DNA of 64,000 nt. It comes from Pseudomonas sp. JQ170C (GTDB lineage: Bacteria > Pseudomonadota > Gammaproteobacteria > Pseudomonadales > Pseudomonadaceae). Where the stretch lies: the NCBI RefSeq assembly GCF_035581345.1, contig NZ_CP141608.1, positions 1,320,001 through 1,384,000 on the forward strand, read 5' to 3'. The translations under genes and the position numbers were made by a program. The notes under the pieces are model-generated. The model had not been told where the DNA came from, did no database searches, and saw only the letters and a program-made list of their open reading frames with translations. Numbering within the stretch: position 1 is the stretch's first letter; each line of letters begins with the position of its first letter. Positions 44,442-52,805 of this stretch are shown here, one piece after another.

Positions 44442-45560
44442 TCAGGTGACCTTCAGCGCTTCACGGGCGTGTTGTGTGGTGTGCATCGGCTGGGGTTTCG
44501 CCCAGTTTTCCGACAGGTTGATGAAGTCCACCAGTTCGCGTAGACGCCCTTGATCACGGCCGTTGAAGGCAAATGTCAGACGGGTCAGGTGACTGAACCT
44601 GGCTTCATCGTGGTGCTCGCCCGCGTAGGCGTGCTGGTGATAGTGGCCACTGAGGCGCAGATCGGCGAACCCTTCCTGCAGATCGAACAGTGCAGCTTCG
44701 CTCAATGGGTGATGCATGCGGATCACGAATTGGTTCTTCAGCCAGCGGCTTGAATGATAGTTGCTGTAGAACTGGTTGATCTCTTCCACCGCCTCTTCGG
44801 CGCTGTGCACCAGGCGCAGGAGCTTCATGTCGCTAGGCAGGATGTAGCGGTTCTCTTCCAGTTGCCGGGTAATGAAGTTCAGGGCGTCCTGCCAGAAATT
44901 GCCACCGGGTGAATCCAGCAGCACTACAGGTACCAGTGGGCTCTTGCCGGTCTGGATCAGTGTGAGTACTTCCAAGGCTTCATCCAGGGTGCCGAAACCT
45001 CCAGGACAGAGCACCAGCGCGTCGGCTTCCTTGACGAAGAACAATTTGCGAATGAAGAAGAAGTGGAAGGGCAGCAGTTTGTCTGTGCCGTCCACCGTGG
45101 CATTGGCATGCTGCTCGAACGGCAGGGTGATATTGAATCCCAGGCTGTGGTTGACCCCTGCGCCTTCGTGGGCGGCGGCCATGATGCCGCCGCCGGCGCC
45201 GGTAATGACCATCAGGTTGGAGCGTGCCAGTGTCGCACCCAGCTCCCTGGCCAGTGCATACATGGGGTGTTCGACCGGAGTGCGGGCTGAACCAAAGACA
45301 GTGACCTTGCGCCGCCCCTTGTACTGCTCCAGGGTCCGAAACGCATGGTCCAGTTCACGCAGGGCTTGTAGTGTGATCTTGGCATTCCAGCGGTTGCTGT
45401 CGTCGTGGGCCATGCGCAGGACGGTCAGCATCATGTCGCGGTACAGCGGTAGGTTGGGACTGTCGGGGGCAACCAGCGTCAGTTGTTCTTCCAGTTTGCT
45501 CAGGTCAATCCCGTTGTTCTTGAAGTGACTCGACAGCAATTCATTCGGTTGATAAGGCAT
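44442..45560 (-). CDS. LOG-family (TIGR00730-like) Rossmann-fold protein
   Basis: 372 residues, longer than the 190-residue basic LOG enzymes. The core carries the LOG motifs GAGGGIMAAAHEGA and PGGFGTLDEALE. Family members cleave ribose from nucleoside 5'-monophosphates, including cytokinin riboside phosphates. The N-terminal 80 and C-terminal 110 residues are extra and typical of the long proteobacterial form, whose substrate is unknown. A good ribosome binding site (GAAGGAGACG) precedes the ATG. It is convergent with recX. Confidence 0.85.
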   Translation of the reverse strand: MPYQPNELLSSHFKNNGIDLSKLEEQLTLVAPDSPNLPLYRDMMLTVLRMAHDDSNRWNAKITLQALRELDHAFRTLEQYKGRRKVTVFGSARTPVEHPMYALARELGATLARSNLMVITGAGGGIMAAAHEGAGVNHSLGFNITLPFEQHANATVDGTDKLLPFHFFFIRKLFFVKEADALVLCPGGFGTLDEALEVLTLIQTGKSPLVPVVLLDSPGGNFWQDALNFITRQLEENRYILPSDMKLLRLVHSAEEAVEEINQFYSNYHSSRWLKNQFVIRMHHPLSEAALFDLQEGFADLRLSGHYHQHAYAGEHHDEARFSHLTRLTFAFNGRDQGRLRELVDFINLSENWAKPQPMHTTQHAREALKVT

Positions 45561-45959
45561 TCAACGTCTCCTTCTGCAGCAAAACCTCTGACCGGACGTG
45601 ATGTATTGTCCGGCCGCGACACTGCGTGTGTCGCTGGCTGCCGTGGCTCGAGTGTGCGCCCCGAGCATTGCAGTAGACCTGCAAGGTCTCAATGCAGTGA
45701 TGATGAGTGTTCAGTCGTTTTTATTCGGTAATGCAGAGATGGCCCGTCGGCAGTCGCCCCCTCCTGTTACGTGCCTGGAAAGCAGCGGGCACTTGCTATC
45801 AATCTAGACCCTGCGGGATGTTTGTGCCCGAAGGTTCTCCAGGATGGCAGACAAGGATGACGGGGCGTGCAGCGCCATTCGTCAGCCGGGATCCAACCCG
45901 TGCGAGGGTCTGGTTAACTGGAGTTCACAGCGACTGAAGCGGTGCGGGAGGCATGGCAC
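45561..45959. other. Intergenic stretch without a recognised gene
   Basis: About 400 bp between the divergent LOG-family gene and a small orphan gene. No frame with both a start site and plausible codon use was found. No clear promoter, repeat or RNA hairpin with terminator stands out. It must contain the promoters of both flanking genes. Confidence 0.5.
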
Positions 45960-46160
45960 ATGCAACGGCTGAATCTGGAACTGGAACCACAGTTGTTCGA
46001 GTTGCTCGAACGTGCGGCCCAGGCCAATAACCTGAGTCTTGAAGAGGAGTGCCTGCGTCGCCTGGGGGGAGGGGATCGGCACTCACGTTACATTCAGGCC
46101 CTGGTGGCAGAGCTGCGCGCCGATGAAAAGCAGCGGCGCGACAGTGAACAAGTGGCGTAG
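45960..46160 (+). CDS. Small ribbon-helix-helix-like protein
   Basis: 66 residues from an ATG eight bases after GGGAGG. The N-terminus alternates like an RHH beta strand (MQRLNLELEPQL), then two helices follow (FELLERAAQANNLSLEEECLRRL), as in Arc/CopG or FitA-type DNA-binding proteins. A charged helical tail ends the protein. No toxin gene follows; the next gene converges on it 2 bp away. Function is unknown and the RHH call is tentative. Confidence 0.55.
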   Translation: MQRLNLELEPQLFELLERAAQANNLSLEEECLRRLGGGDRHSRYIQALVAELRADEKQRRDSEQVA

Positions 46161-46162
46161 GC

Positions 46163-46579
46163 CTACTTGGTGGTCTTGATACCGCAGCTGGCGGCATTGA
46201 AGGCCTGCTCGCTGACCGGGCGATTTGTCTTGTACTCGGTAAAGCGGTAGGTCAGCACCGCGCCTTTGGCCATCAACTGGCGAAAGCCTGTGTTCTTGCA
46301 CACGCTGTCACCCAATTGGCTGCGGACCCGATTCGGGTCGGCCTGCATCTTCGCGGCGTGGCTGGGAAGCACGCTCAGGTGGTTGATCAGTTGCTTGCCC
46401 TCGACGGTATAACCCTGGTCGAGGATGTCTTCATTAATCGCTCGCGGCGTGCCCACGCTGCTTTCCGTAGCTACTTTTTGCAGCATCTTGCTCAGTTCGT
46501 ACTCCTGCTTGGAGGCAGCATTGGCCGCCAGGGGCAGGGCGAGCAACAGGCTCAAGGACGGGGCGATGAAACGCAGCAT
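46163..46579 (-). CDS. Secreted protein of the PA3611 (QSregVF) family
   Basis: 138 residues with a signal peptide ending about residue 21 (LPLAANAAS). The body carries the family segments SSVGTPRAINEDILDQGYTV, RSQLGDSVCKNTGFRQLM and YRFTEYKTNRPVSEQAF, with two cysteines likely to pair. The P. aeruginosa homologue PA3611 is described as quorum-sensing-regulated and linked to virulence. Its biochemical role is not known. It is probably periplasmic or secreted. Confidence 0.8.
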   Translation of the reverse strand: MLRFIAPSLSLLLALPLAANAASKQEYELSKMLQKVATESSVGTPRAINEDILDQGYTVEGKQLINHLSVLPSHAAKMQADPNRVRSQLGDSVCKNTGFRQLMAKGAVLTYRFTEYKTNRPVSEQAFNAASCGIKTTK

Positions 46580-46816
46580 GAATTTCTCCTGGTTCGGTAA
46601 CTGGCGATTGGACCGGCAACTGCGCGCGGTGTTCCGTCACGGCGTAGTGGCGGTGCCAGTGGGTAGCGACAGGACGTGGATTATAGGGGAGTCGGCACTG
46701 TGGCTGCACGGCAATTACCGTCTGCCCGTAGGCAGGCTCTGATAAACTAGCCCGGTTTTTCTGTCTTGCTGAGTCTGTGCAGTGCCATCCCTTTCCTGTC
46801 TATGTAGTCTGCTGCC

Positions 46817-47527
46817 ATGAGCCATGCCGTATCGCGGCTGCGCGCCGAGCGCCTGGCGCGCAGTGTCAAACCTTTCGTTGCACGCGGTTCACGAGCGCCA
46901 CGCTGCCCGCAGTGTCGGGTGGTGTTCAGCCATTGCCTGTGTGCCTGGCGGCCGCGGGTGCCATCCGACTCGGCCATGTGCCTGCTGATGCATGACACCG
47001 AACCATTGAAGCCAAGCAACACGGGGTGGTTGATTGCTGACCTGATTGCCGATACGTCGGCATTCGGCTGGCAACGTACCTCCGTGGACGAGACCCTGTT
47101 GGCATTGCTAGACCAACCGCATTGGCAACCCTACATCGTATTCCCCGGTGAATTTGTCGCGCCGGAGCGGGTAGTCAATGAAGTGGTGCGTGAGCCTGGC
47201 AAGCGGCCGTTGTTCATCCTGCTGGATGCCACCTGGACCGAGGCTCGCAAGATGTTTCGCAAAAGCCCGTATCTGGAGCGATTCCCGGTGCTGAGCCTGC
47301 AGCCTGAGCAGATCTCGCGTTATCGCCTGCGCCGCTCCAAGCGCGACGATCATTTCTGCACCGCCGAGGTGGCCGCCATGTGCCTGGAGCTGGCCGGTGA
47401 CCAGCGCGCCGCCGAAGCGCTGGATGCCTACCTTGACGTATTCAGTACCCACTATCTCAGCGCCAAGCACCAATGGGCTATTGATGAAGGGGATGCGGTG
47501 CATCAGCGCTTGCATACCTTCCTATAG
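46817..47527 (+). CDS. tapT: tRNA-uridine aminocarboxypropyltransferase (DTW domain)
   Basis: 236 residues. The DTW motif is in ILLDATWTEARKMF, and four cysteines near the N-terminus (CPQCRVVFSHCLC) form the expected zinc-like knuckle. DTW enzymes transfer the aminocarboxypropyl group of S-adenosylmethionine to U47 of tRNA (acp3U). The assignment of the position rests on E. coli TapT. Its 3' end overlaps a small opposite-strand gene by 25 bp. Confidence 0.82.
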   Translation: MSHAVSRLRAERLARSVKPFVARGSRAPRCPQCRVVFSHCLCAWRPRVPSDSAMCLLMHDTEPLKPSNTGWLIADLIADTSAFGWQRTSVDETLLALLDQPHWQPYIVFPGEFVAPERVVNEVVREPGKRPLFILLDATWTEARKMFRKSPYLERFPVLSLQPEQISRYRLRRSKRDDHFCTAEVAAMCLELAGDQRAAEALDAYLDVFSTHYLSAKHQWAIDEGDAVHQRLHTFL

Positions 47528-47673
47528 TACAAGGGGCAGGTGTTGCACATTGGGTCATAATAGGCAGGCCGACGTCCAAGGCGCACCTGTAGCGACCGGG
47601 CAATCAACTTGACCACCCGGTCGTGGCTGGGCATTCTTGGCGCCGATTCAGGCCGGTACAAGGTTTGAAACAC
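47503..47673 (-). CDS. Small conserved-looking protein with a CNTCP motif
   Basis: 56 residues from GTG (VFQTLYRPESAPRMPS), or 43 from an internal ATG at 47634. The C-terminus carries YYDPMCNTCPLYYRKVCKR with three cysteines. Codon choice is ordinary for this genome over the whole length, and the segment fills the gap between tapT and the next regulator. Ribosome binding sites are weak for both starts. Function is unknown. It overlaps the tapT end. Confidence 0.5.
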   Translation of the reverse strand: MFQTLYRPESAPRMPSHDRVVKLIARSLQVRLGRRPAYYDPMCNTCPLYYRKVCKR

Positions 47674-47791
47674 TGTTTTCCCGACCTTGAAAAGCCTTTT
47701 GGGTGCGCGGCAGTGCCGCCAGCACCTTGAGTTGCCCGCCAGGCGCCTATTCTTCCTCCCTGCGCCTGCACAGAACAGGATCATTAGATCG

Positions 47792-48442
47792 ATGGCCACG
47801 TACGAAATCCTGATTGCCGATGACCACCCACTGTTTCGCAGCGCGCTGCGCCAGGCTGTAACCCTCGGCCTGGGGCCTGATGTGCGCCTGGTTGAGGTGG
47901 CGAGCATCGCCGAACTGGAAACGCGCCTCACCGAGAAGTCCGACTGGGACCTGGTGTTGCTGGACCTCAACATGCCGGGCGCCTACGGTTTTTCCGGGCT
48001 GGTGCTGTTGCGCGGCCAGTACCCGCAGATCCCGGTGGTGATGGTGTCGGCGCAGGAAGAAGCGTCGGTCGTGGTCAAGTCCCGCGAGTTTGGTGCCAGT
48101 GGTTTCATCCCCAAATCCAGTCCGCTGGAAGACATTCAGGATGCGGTGCGCAAGGTCCTGGATGGCGAGGTCTGGTGGCCGCCTCAGGCATTTGAAAAAG
48201 TGGATGTGTCCGCCGAAGCCAAAGCCGCGAGCGAGGGCCTGGCCAGCTTGACGCCCCAGCAGTTCCGGGTGCTGACCATGGTCTGTGAAGGCCTGTTGAA
48301 CAAGCAGATCGCCTATGAGCTGAGCGTGTCGGAAGCCACGATCAAGGCGCACGTCACGGCGATATTCCGCAAACTGGGCGTGCGAACCCGGACCCAGGCG
48401 GCCTTGCTGCTGCAACAATTGGAATCGGTTTCCTCTAGTTAA
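47792..48442 (+). CDS. erdR: ErdR-like response regulator (receiver plus LuxR-type HTH)
   Basis: 216 residues. The receiver domain has the acidic pair in IADDHPLF, the phosphoacceptor D58 in LVLLDLNMPG, and K in FIPKSS. A GerE/LuxR helix-turn-helix follows (LTPQQFRVLTMVCEGL, VSEATIKAHVTAIFRKLG). In P. aeruginosa and P. putida the equivalent gene before dgkA-type and fpr neighbours is ErdR, a regulator of ethanol, acetate and carbon metabolism. No kinase gene is adjacent. The family is certain, the symbol moderately so. Confidence 0.8.
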   Translation: MATYEILIADDHPLFRSALRQAVTLGLGPDVRLVEVASIAELETRLTEKSDWDLVLLDLNMPGAYGFSGLVLLRGQYPQIPVVMVSAQEEASVVVKSREFGASGFIPKSSPLEDIQDAVRKVLDGEVWWPPQAFEKVDVSAEAKAASEGLASLTPQQFRVLTMVCEGLLNKQIAYELSVSEATIKAHVTAIFRKLGVRTRTQAALLLQQLESVSSS

Positions 48443-48518
48443 GGCCAATGGCCTTCACGCTTTTTTTACCCAATTTCCCGTAGGCTTCAGCGCTTTTCAG
48501 CGGACGAACTAACTCTCT

Positions 48519-48884
48519 ATGTCATCGCCTTTCAAGGGCCAGACCGGCCTCAAACGTATCCTCAACGCTGCCGGCTATTCGTTTGACGGTTTGCGCGCCG
48601 CGTTTACCGGCGAAGCGGCGTTCCGCCAGCTTGTGCTGCTCAACGTCGTGCTGATTCCGGTGGCGTTCTGGCTGGATGTCAGCCGTGCTGAACGCGCGAT
48701 GCTGATTGCCGTGTGCCTGTTGGGATTGATCGTCGAACTGTTGAACTCGGCCGTCGAGGCGGCGATCGACCGGATTTCCCTCGACCGTCACCCCTTGTCC
48801 AAGAATGCCAAGGACATGGGCAGTGCCGCCCAGTTCGTGGCCCTCACCATGGTGGGGCTGGTCTGGGCGGTGATCCTGCTCTAG
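48519..48884 (+). CDS. dgkA: Diacylglycerol kinase
   Basis: DgkA, 121 residues, is a small integral membrane kinase that returns diacylglycerol to phosphatidate. The conserved EAAFRQLVLLN and VELLNSAVEAAIDRIS segments hold the catalytic and metal-binding glutamates. Three membrane helices are visible. Its stop overlaps the end of finR by 4 bp (convergent). Confidence 0.95.
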   Translation: MSSPFKGQTGLKRILNAAGYSFDGLRAAFTGEAAFRQLVLLNVVLIPVAFWLDVSRAERAMLIAVCLLGLIVELLNSAVEAAIDRISLDRHPLSKNAKDMGSAAQFVALTMVGLVWAVILL

Positions 48885-49807
48885 GCAATCGTCGGCAGGA
48901 CGATTTCGTCGCTGCGCTGTACCCCTGCGGTGAAGCTGCGGCACAGTTCGAGGAACTCGCGCATGGCAGAGGTCTGGTACTTCTGTTTATGCCAGATGAA
49001 GTAGAACTGCCGGGCCAGGTCCAGGTCCGGCGTTTCCACTGCCACCAGGCTGCCGCGACGAAAGGCATCGCGCAGGGCCAGTCGCGAGATGCAGCCGATG
49101 CCCAGCCCGGATTCCACCGCGCGCTTGATTGCTTCGGTGTGTTCCAGTTCCAGGCGGATGTTCAGGTTGGAGCGGTGATGACGCATTGCCTGGTCAAAGG
49201 TCAGGCGCGTACCGGAGCCTTGTTCACGCAGAATCCAGGCCTCGCGGGTCAGTTCCTCCATGCTTGCCTGGCCACGGCGGGCCAGCGGGTGCTGCGGCGC
49301 GCAGAACACCACCAGTTCATCTTCGACCCAGGGCTGCACTTCCAGGTCCGGGTGGTTGCAGTCGCCCTCGATTAGACCCAGATCAATTTCATAGTGGGCG
49401 ACTTGTTGCACGATATGCGCTGTGTTCTGCACATGGAGCTTGACCTGACTTTCCGGGTGGACCTGCATAAAACTGCCAATCAGCAGTGTGGCCAGGTAGT
49501 TGCCGATAGTCAGGGTGGCGCCGACCGCCAGCGAGCCGAAGCCGGACTTGCCGTTGAGCAGGTCTTCGATTTCTTTGGCCTGGTCGAGCAAGGCCACGGC
49601 CTGGGGCAGCAGTTGGTGACCCAGGGCGTTTAGGCTCAGCCGTTTGCCGGCGCGGTCGAACAGCTGGCAACTGGACTGGCGTTCAAGTTCGGTGATCGAA
49701 GTACTGGCGGCCGACTGCGATAGCGCCAGTATGCCCGCGGCGCGTGAGACGCTTTGGTACTGGGCTACGGCGACGAACACCTGGAGCTGACGAAGGGTAA
49801 ATCGCAT
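48881..49807 (-). CDS. finR: LysR-family regulator FinR
   Basis: 308 residues: N-terminal helix-turn-helix (FVAVAQYQSVSRAAGILALS) and a substrate-binding domain with STLT-like AVGATLTIGNYLATLL. It is divergent from fpr across 119 bp. In P. putida the LysR protein at this place, FinR, activates fpr in response to superoxide-generating agents and sulfur-related signals. The identification rests on gene order and family. Confidence 0.88.
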   Translation of the reverse strand: MRFTLRQLQVFVAVAQYQSVSRAAGILALSQSAASTSITELERQSSCQLFDRAGKRLSLNALGHQLLPQAVALLDQAKEIEDLLNGKSGFGSLAVGATLTIGNYLATLLIGSFMQVHPESQVKLHVQNTAHIVQQVAHYEIDLGLIEGDCNHPDLEVQPWVEDELVVFCAPQHPLARRGQASMEELTREAWILREQGSGTRLTFDQAMRHHRSNLNIRLELEHTEAIKRAVESGLGIGCISRLALRDAFRRGSLVAVETPDLDLARQFYFIWHKQKYQTSAMREFLELCRSFTAGVQRSDEIVLPTIA

Positions 49808-49844
49808 ATCTATATAACCGATAAGACATATCTTGATAATTCAT

Positions 49845-49873
49845 TTAACAGATATTGTCGCTCGCACTAAACT
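49845..49873 (+). promoter_or_regulatory. Probable fpr promoter
   Basis: TTAACA (49845-49850), 17 bp, TAAACT (49868-49873). The AT-rich stretch just upstream (49808-49845) includes several ATATCT/ATAAG half-repeats and is the likely FinR site. Confidence 0.45.
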
Positions 49874-49926
49874 ATCGCGCAATCGCGCTCTAGGTTAGCG
49901 CTGCGTTTTATTTCAGGAGCCCGTAC

Positions 49927-50706
49927 ATGAGCAACATGAACCACGAACGTGTCCTCAGTGTTCACCACTGGAATGACACCCTGTTCAGCTTCAAGTGCAC
50001 CCGCGATCCGGGCCTGCGCTTCGAGAACGGTCAGTTCGTGATGATCGGTCTGCAACAGGACAACGGTCGACCGCTCATGCGTGCCTACTCGATCGCAAGC
50101 CCGAACTGGGAAGAGCATCTGGAGTTCTTCAGCATCAAGGTGCCGGACGGCCCGCTGACCTCGCAGCTGCAGCACCTGAAGGAAGGTGATGAAATCATCA
50201 TCTCCAAGAAGCCTACCGGCACCCTGGTACTGGATGACCTGAATCCGGGGAAACACCTGTACCTGCTGAGCACCGGTACCGGCCTGGCGCCCTTCATGAG
50301 CGTCATTCAGGATCCGGAAACCTACGAGCGCTTTGAAAAAGTGATCCTGGTTCACGGTGTCCGTTACGTCAACGAAGTCGCTTACCGTGAGTTCATCACC
50401 GAGCACCTGCCGCAGAACGAGTTCTTCGGCGACGCGCTGCGTGACAAGCTGATCTATTACCCAACCGTGACCCGTGAGCCGTTCGAGAATCAGGGCCGTC
50501 TTACCGACCTGATGCGCAGCGGCAAGCTGTTCAGCGACATCGGTCTGCCACCGATCAATCCGCAGGACGACCGTGCGATGATCTGCGGTAGCCCAAGCAT
50601 GCTCGACGAGACCAGCGAAGTGCTCGACAGCTTCGGCCTGAAAATCTCGGCCCGTATGCGTGAGCCAGGTGACTACCTGATCGAACGTGCGTTCGTTGAG
50701 AAGTAA
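49927..50706 (+). CDS. fpr: Ferredoxin-NADP+ reductase
   Basis: Fpr, 259 residues, moves electrons between NADPH and ferredoxin or flavodoxin via FAD. The FAD motif is RAYSIASP, the NADP motifs are LLSTGTGLAPFMSV and CGSPSML, and the C-terminus ends YLIERAFVEK as in the bacterial subclass. Divergent from finR, its probable activator. Confidence 0.96.
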   Translation: MSNMNHERVLSVHHWNDTLFSFKCTRDPGLRFENGQFVMIGLQQDNGRPLMRAYSIASPNWEEHLEFFSIKVPDGPLTSQLQHLKEGDEIIISKKPTGTLVLDDLNPGKHLYLLSTGTGLAPFMSVIQDPETYERFEKVILVHGVRYVNEVAYREFITEHLPQNEFFGDALRDKLIYYPTVTREPFENQGRLTDLMRSGKLFSDIGLPPINPQDDRAMICGSPSMLDETSEVLDSFGLKISARMREPGDYLIERAFVEK

Positions 50707-50718
50707 TCGACGCTGAAA

Positions 50719-50747
50719 CAAAAAAGCAGGCCTAGGCCTGCTTTTTT
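50719..50747. terminator. Bidirectional terminator between fpr and trmO
   Basis: Palindrome AAAAAAGCAGG-CCTAGG-CCTGCTTTTTT: T runs on both strands serve the convergent fpr and trmO genes. Confidence 0.9.
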
Positions 50748-50758
50748 TATGCCCGCGG

Positions 50759-51448
50759 CTACAGGACCACTTCCAGTACGGTGATCTGGTCGGGTTGCGG
50801 GTAGTGCCAGCGCACCTGTACATCCCAAAGCTTGACGCCGTACACGCGCTCGGGTGGTGGGACCTGGTACGCCGGGCGCGGGTCTTGTGCCAGGCATTGC
50901 TCGATCAGCTCCACCAGCGGCTCTCCAAGGCGAAGGGCGTGCTCACGAGCTTGGGGCAGGGCGTTGTCGCTCCACGTCACCGCAATCGGTTCAGGCGGCG
51001 CACTGGCCATCTGGTTGGTCGCTGCGGCGACTGCATCGGCGTAAGGCACATAGGGCTTGATGTCGATGACCGGTGTGCCGTCGAGCAGGTCGATCCCCGA
51101 CAGCAGCAGGCGTCCGGCTTCGACCTTTTCCAGGCGTACGACGGACTGGCCAATGCCGTTGGGGCGATGCGTGGCCCGGGTGGCGAACACGCCCATGGAG
51201 GTGTTGCCGCCCAGGCGCGGCGGGCGCACCTTGAGCCGTGGCTTGTCTTCCAGGGCCTGGTGGAACAGGAACAGCAGCCAGACATGGCTGACCTGCTCAA
51301 GCCCCGCCACGGCGTCACCGCTGTTGAATGGCGGTACCAGTTCCAGGACCCCGCGCGCTGCGGGCGCCAGCTGAGGCTGGCGCGGGATGGCGAACTTTTC
51401 CTTGAAGCAGGAACGGACGAAGCCGACCGGTGCGACGCTGTAGTTCAT
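50759..51448 (-). CDS. trmO: tRNA (N6-threonylcarbamoyladenosine37-N6)-methyltransferase TrmO
   Basis: 229 residues from the ATG at 51448; a GTG at 51463 that overlaps the upstream stop is an alternative. The TsaA/VirR fold motifs are CFKEKFAIPRQPQLAP, VSHVWLLFLFHQ, RPPRLGG, and the RATHRPNGIGQSVVRLE signature. The enzyme makes m6t6A37 in threonine tRNA. It ends a minus-strand run with a DUF1456 gene. Confidence 0.92.
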   Translation of the reverse strand: MNYSVAPVGFVRSCFKEKFAIPRQPQLAPAARGVLELVPPFNSGDAVAGLEQVSHVWLLFLFHQALEDKPRLKVRPPRLGGNTSMGVFATRATHRPNGIGQSVVRLEKVEAGRLLLSGIDLLDGTPVIDIKPYVPYADAVAAATNQMASAPPEPIAVTWSDNALPQAREHALRLGEPLVELIEQCLAQDPRPAYQVPPPERVYGVKLWDVQVRWHYPQPDQITVLEVVL

Positions 51449-51455
51449 CGTTGGC

Positions 51456-51917
51456 TCAGCCACGGACTCGCAGGGTCAGCCCCTTGAGGAAGTTGCGCAG
51501 CAGTTGGTCGCCGCAGGGACGGTAGTTGTTGTGGCCGACCTTGCGGAACAGGGCGCTGAGCTCCGGTTTGGACACCGGGAAATCGGCAGCCTTGAGAATG
51601 GCGTGCAGGTCATCTTCCTTCAGCTCGAAGGCCACCCGCAGCTTCTTCATGATGATGTTGTTGGTCACTGGCAGTTCGACCGGCAGCGGCGGGCGGCTGT
51701 CGTCCTTGCCACGCTTGAAGATCACCAGGCCATCGAGAAAATGCGCGATGACTTCGTCGGGGCAGCGCACGAAGCCTTCTTCGTCTTCTTTCTTGAGGTA
51801 GGACGCGATGTCGTCGATGGCGACCTCGTAGCCGCTCAGCTTGATGATATCGGTCAGCTTGGCGTCATTGACGTCGAGCAGGTAGCGCAGGCTGCGCAGT
51901 ACATCGTTGTGAATCAT
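51456..51917 (-). CDS. DUF1456 family protein (YehS-like)
   Basis: 153 residues made of two similar halves: MIHNDVLRSLRYLLDVNDAK and ITNNIIMKKLRVAFEL-type starts, each followed by a helical segment and an FLDGL/FLKGL end. Such repeated DUF1456 domains are widespread in gammaproteobacteria without known function. The ATG at 51917 replaces a longer open frame. The stop is 7 bp before trmO. Confidence 0.85.
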   Translation of the reverse strand: MIHNDVLRSLRYLLDVNDAKLTDIIKLSGYEVAIDDIASYLKKEDEEGFVRCPDEVIAHFLDGLVIFKRGKDDSRPPLPVELPVTNNIIMKKLRVAFELKEDDLHAILKAADFPVSKPELSALFRKVGHNNYRPCGDQLLRNFLKGLTLRVRG

Positions 51918-51964
51918 GGTGACAATCCTGTTCGGGGTGCCGCCAGGGTGGCGGCACCTTGTTG

Positions 51965-52675
51965 CTAGAATCTTTCGCTGGTTGCAAGGTAGCGCCACTG
52001 GCCCAGGGGCAGCTTGCTCATGGCGACGCCGCCCAGGCGAATCCGGCGCATGCTCACCGGGGTGACGCCGACACTGCTGCACAGCAGGGCGATCAGGCCG
52101 GGTTGCGGGTTCTTGAGGACCATGCGCAGGCGCGTTTCGTTCTGCCAGCTGGCTTTGATCTTCGGTAGCTCATTGCCCTTCCAGTTGAGCCCGCGATTGA
52201 GTCGCTCCAGGCCGTGGGCGATCATCTGGCCACTGACTTCGACGATGTACTCCTGCTCAAGCTTGGCCAGGTCGGCGTTGAGCTTGCGGGTCACTCGCCA
52301 GTCCTGGGTAAACACCTGCAGGCCGCTGGCGCCTTGTTGCAAGGGGGCCGCGCAGCTCAGGCGGGCAAAGTGGCCCTTGAGTGGGCGTCGGCCTTCACGG
52401 TGGGCTTCAGACAGGCTGTCGGCACTGATGCTGTGGCAGGCGCTGTCGATATCGAGATCGGCGGGCTGGTGGAGCAGCAGGGTGACCGGCTCCAGGGCTT
52501 CGGCGCGGGCACCGGCCTGCAGTTCGACTTTTTGCCCGGCTACTTTGAATTGCGGCTCGTCGACCACCGCGCCATCCACGGTGACCCAGCCGCCTTCGAT
52601 GTACAGCTCGGCCTCCCGTCGGGAGCAGCCGACCAGTTCAATAAGGCGTTTGGAAAGGCGAATGGGTTCAGACAT
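51965..52675 (-). CDS. RluF/RsuA-like pseudouridine synthase homologue lacking the catalytic aspartate
   Basis: 236 residues. An S4 RNA-binding domain opens the protein (IRLSKRLIELVGCSRREAELYIEGG). The RsuA-type fold follows (EQEYIVEVSGQM, the segment NGGLNWKGNELP-like RGLNWKGNELPKIKASW, and SVGVTPVSMRRIRLGGV). The active-site motif RLDxxSxGL is replaced by PLQQGASGL (residues 111-119), so Q113 stands where the catalytic Asp should be. Other family features are kept. Loss of catalysis with retained RNA binding is the likely reading. ATG at 52675 chosen. Confidence 0.82.
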   Translation of the reverse strand: MSEPIRLSKRLIELVGCSRREAELYIEGGWVTVDGAVVDEPQFKVAGQKVELQAGARAEALEPVTLLLHQPADLDIDSACHSISADSLSEAHREGRRPLKGHFARLSCAAPLQQGASGLQVFTQDWRVTRKLNADLAKLEQEYIVEVSGQMIAHGLERLNRGLNWKGNELPKIKASWQNETRLRMVLKNPQPGLIALLCSSVGVTPVSMRRIRLGGVAMSKLPLGQWRYLATSERF

Positions 52676-52805
52676 GACGACAGCCGTAGGCACAGGGAAA
52701 GGTGCCTATTGTAACCGCCTGGGCAGGGCCTGGGCCGGCTACATTCGCCCATCGGGCCATTAATCTGTGATTTCGCGGCATTTCAGAAAAGTACGACGCC
52801 TTCTG

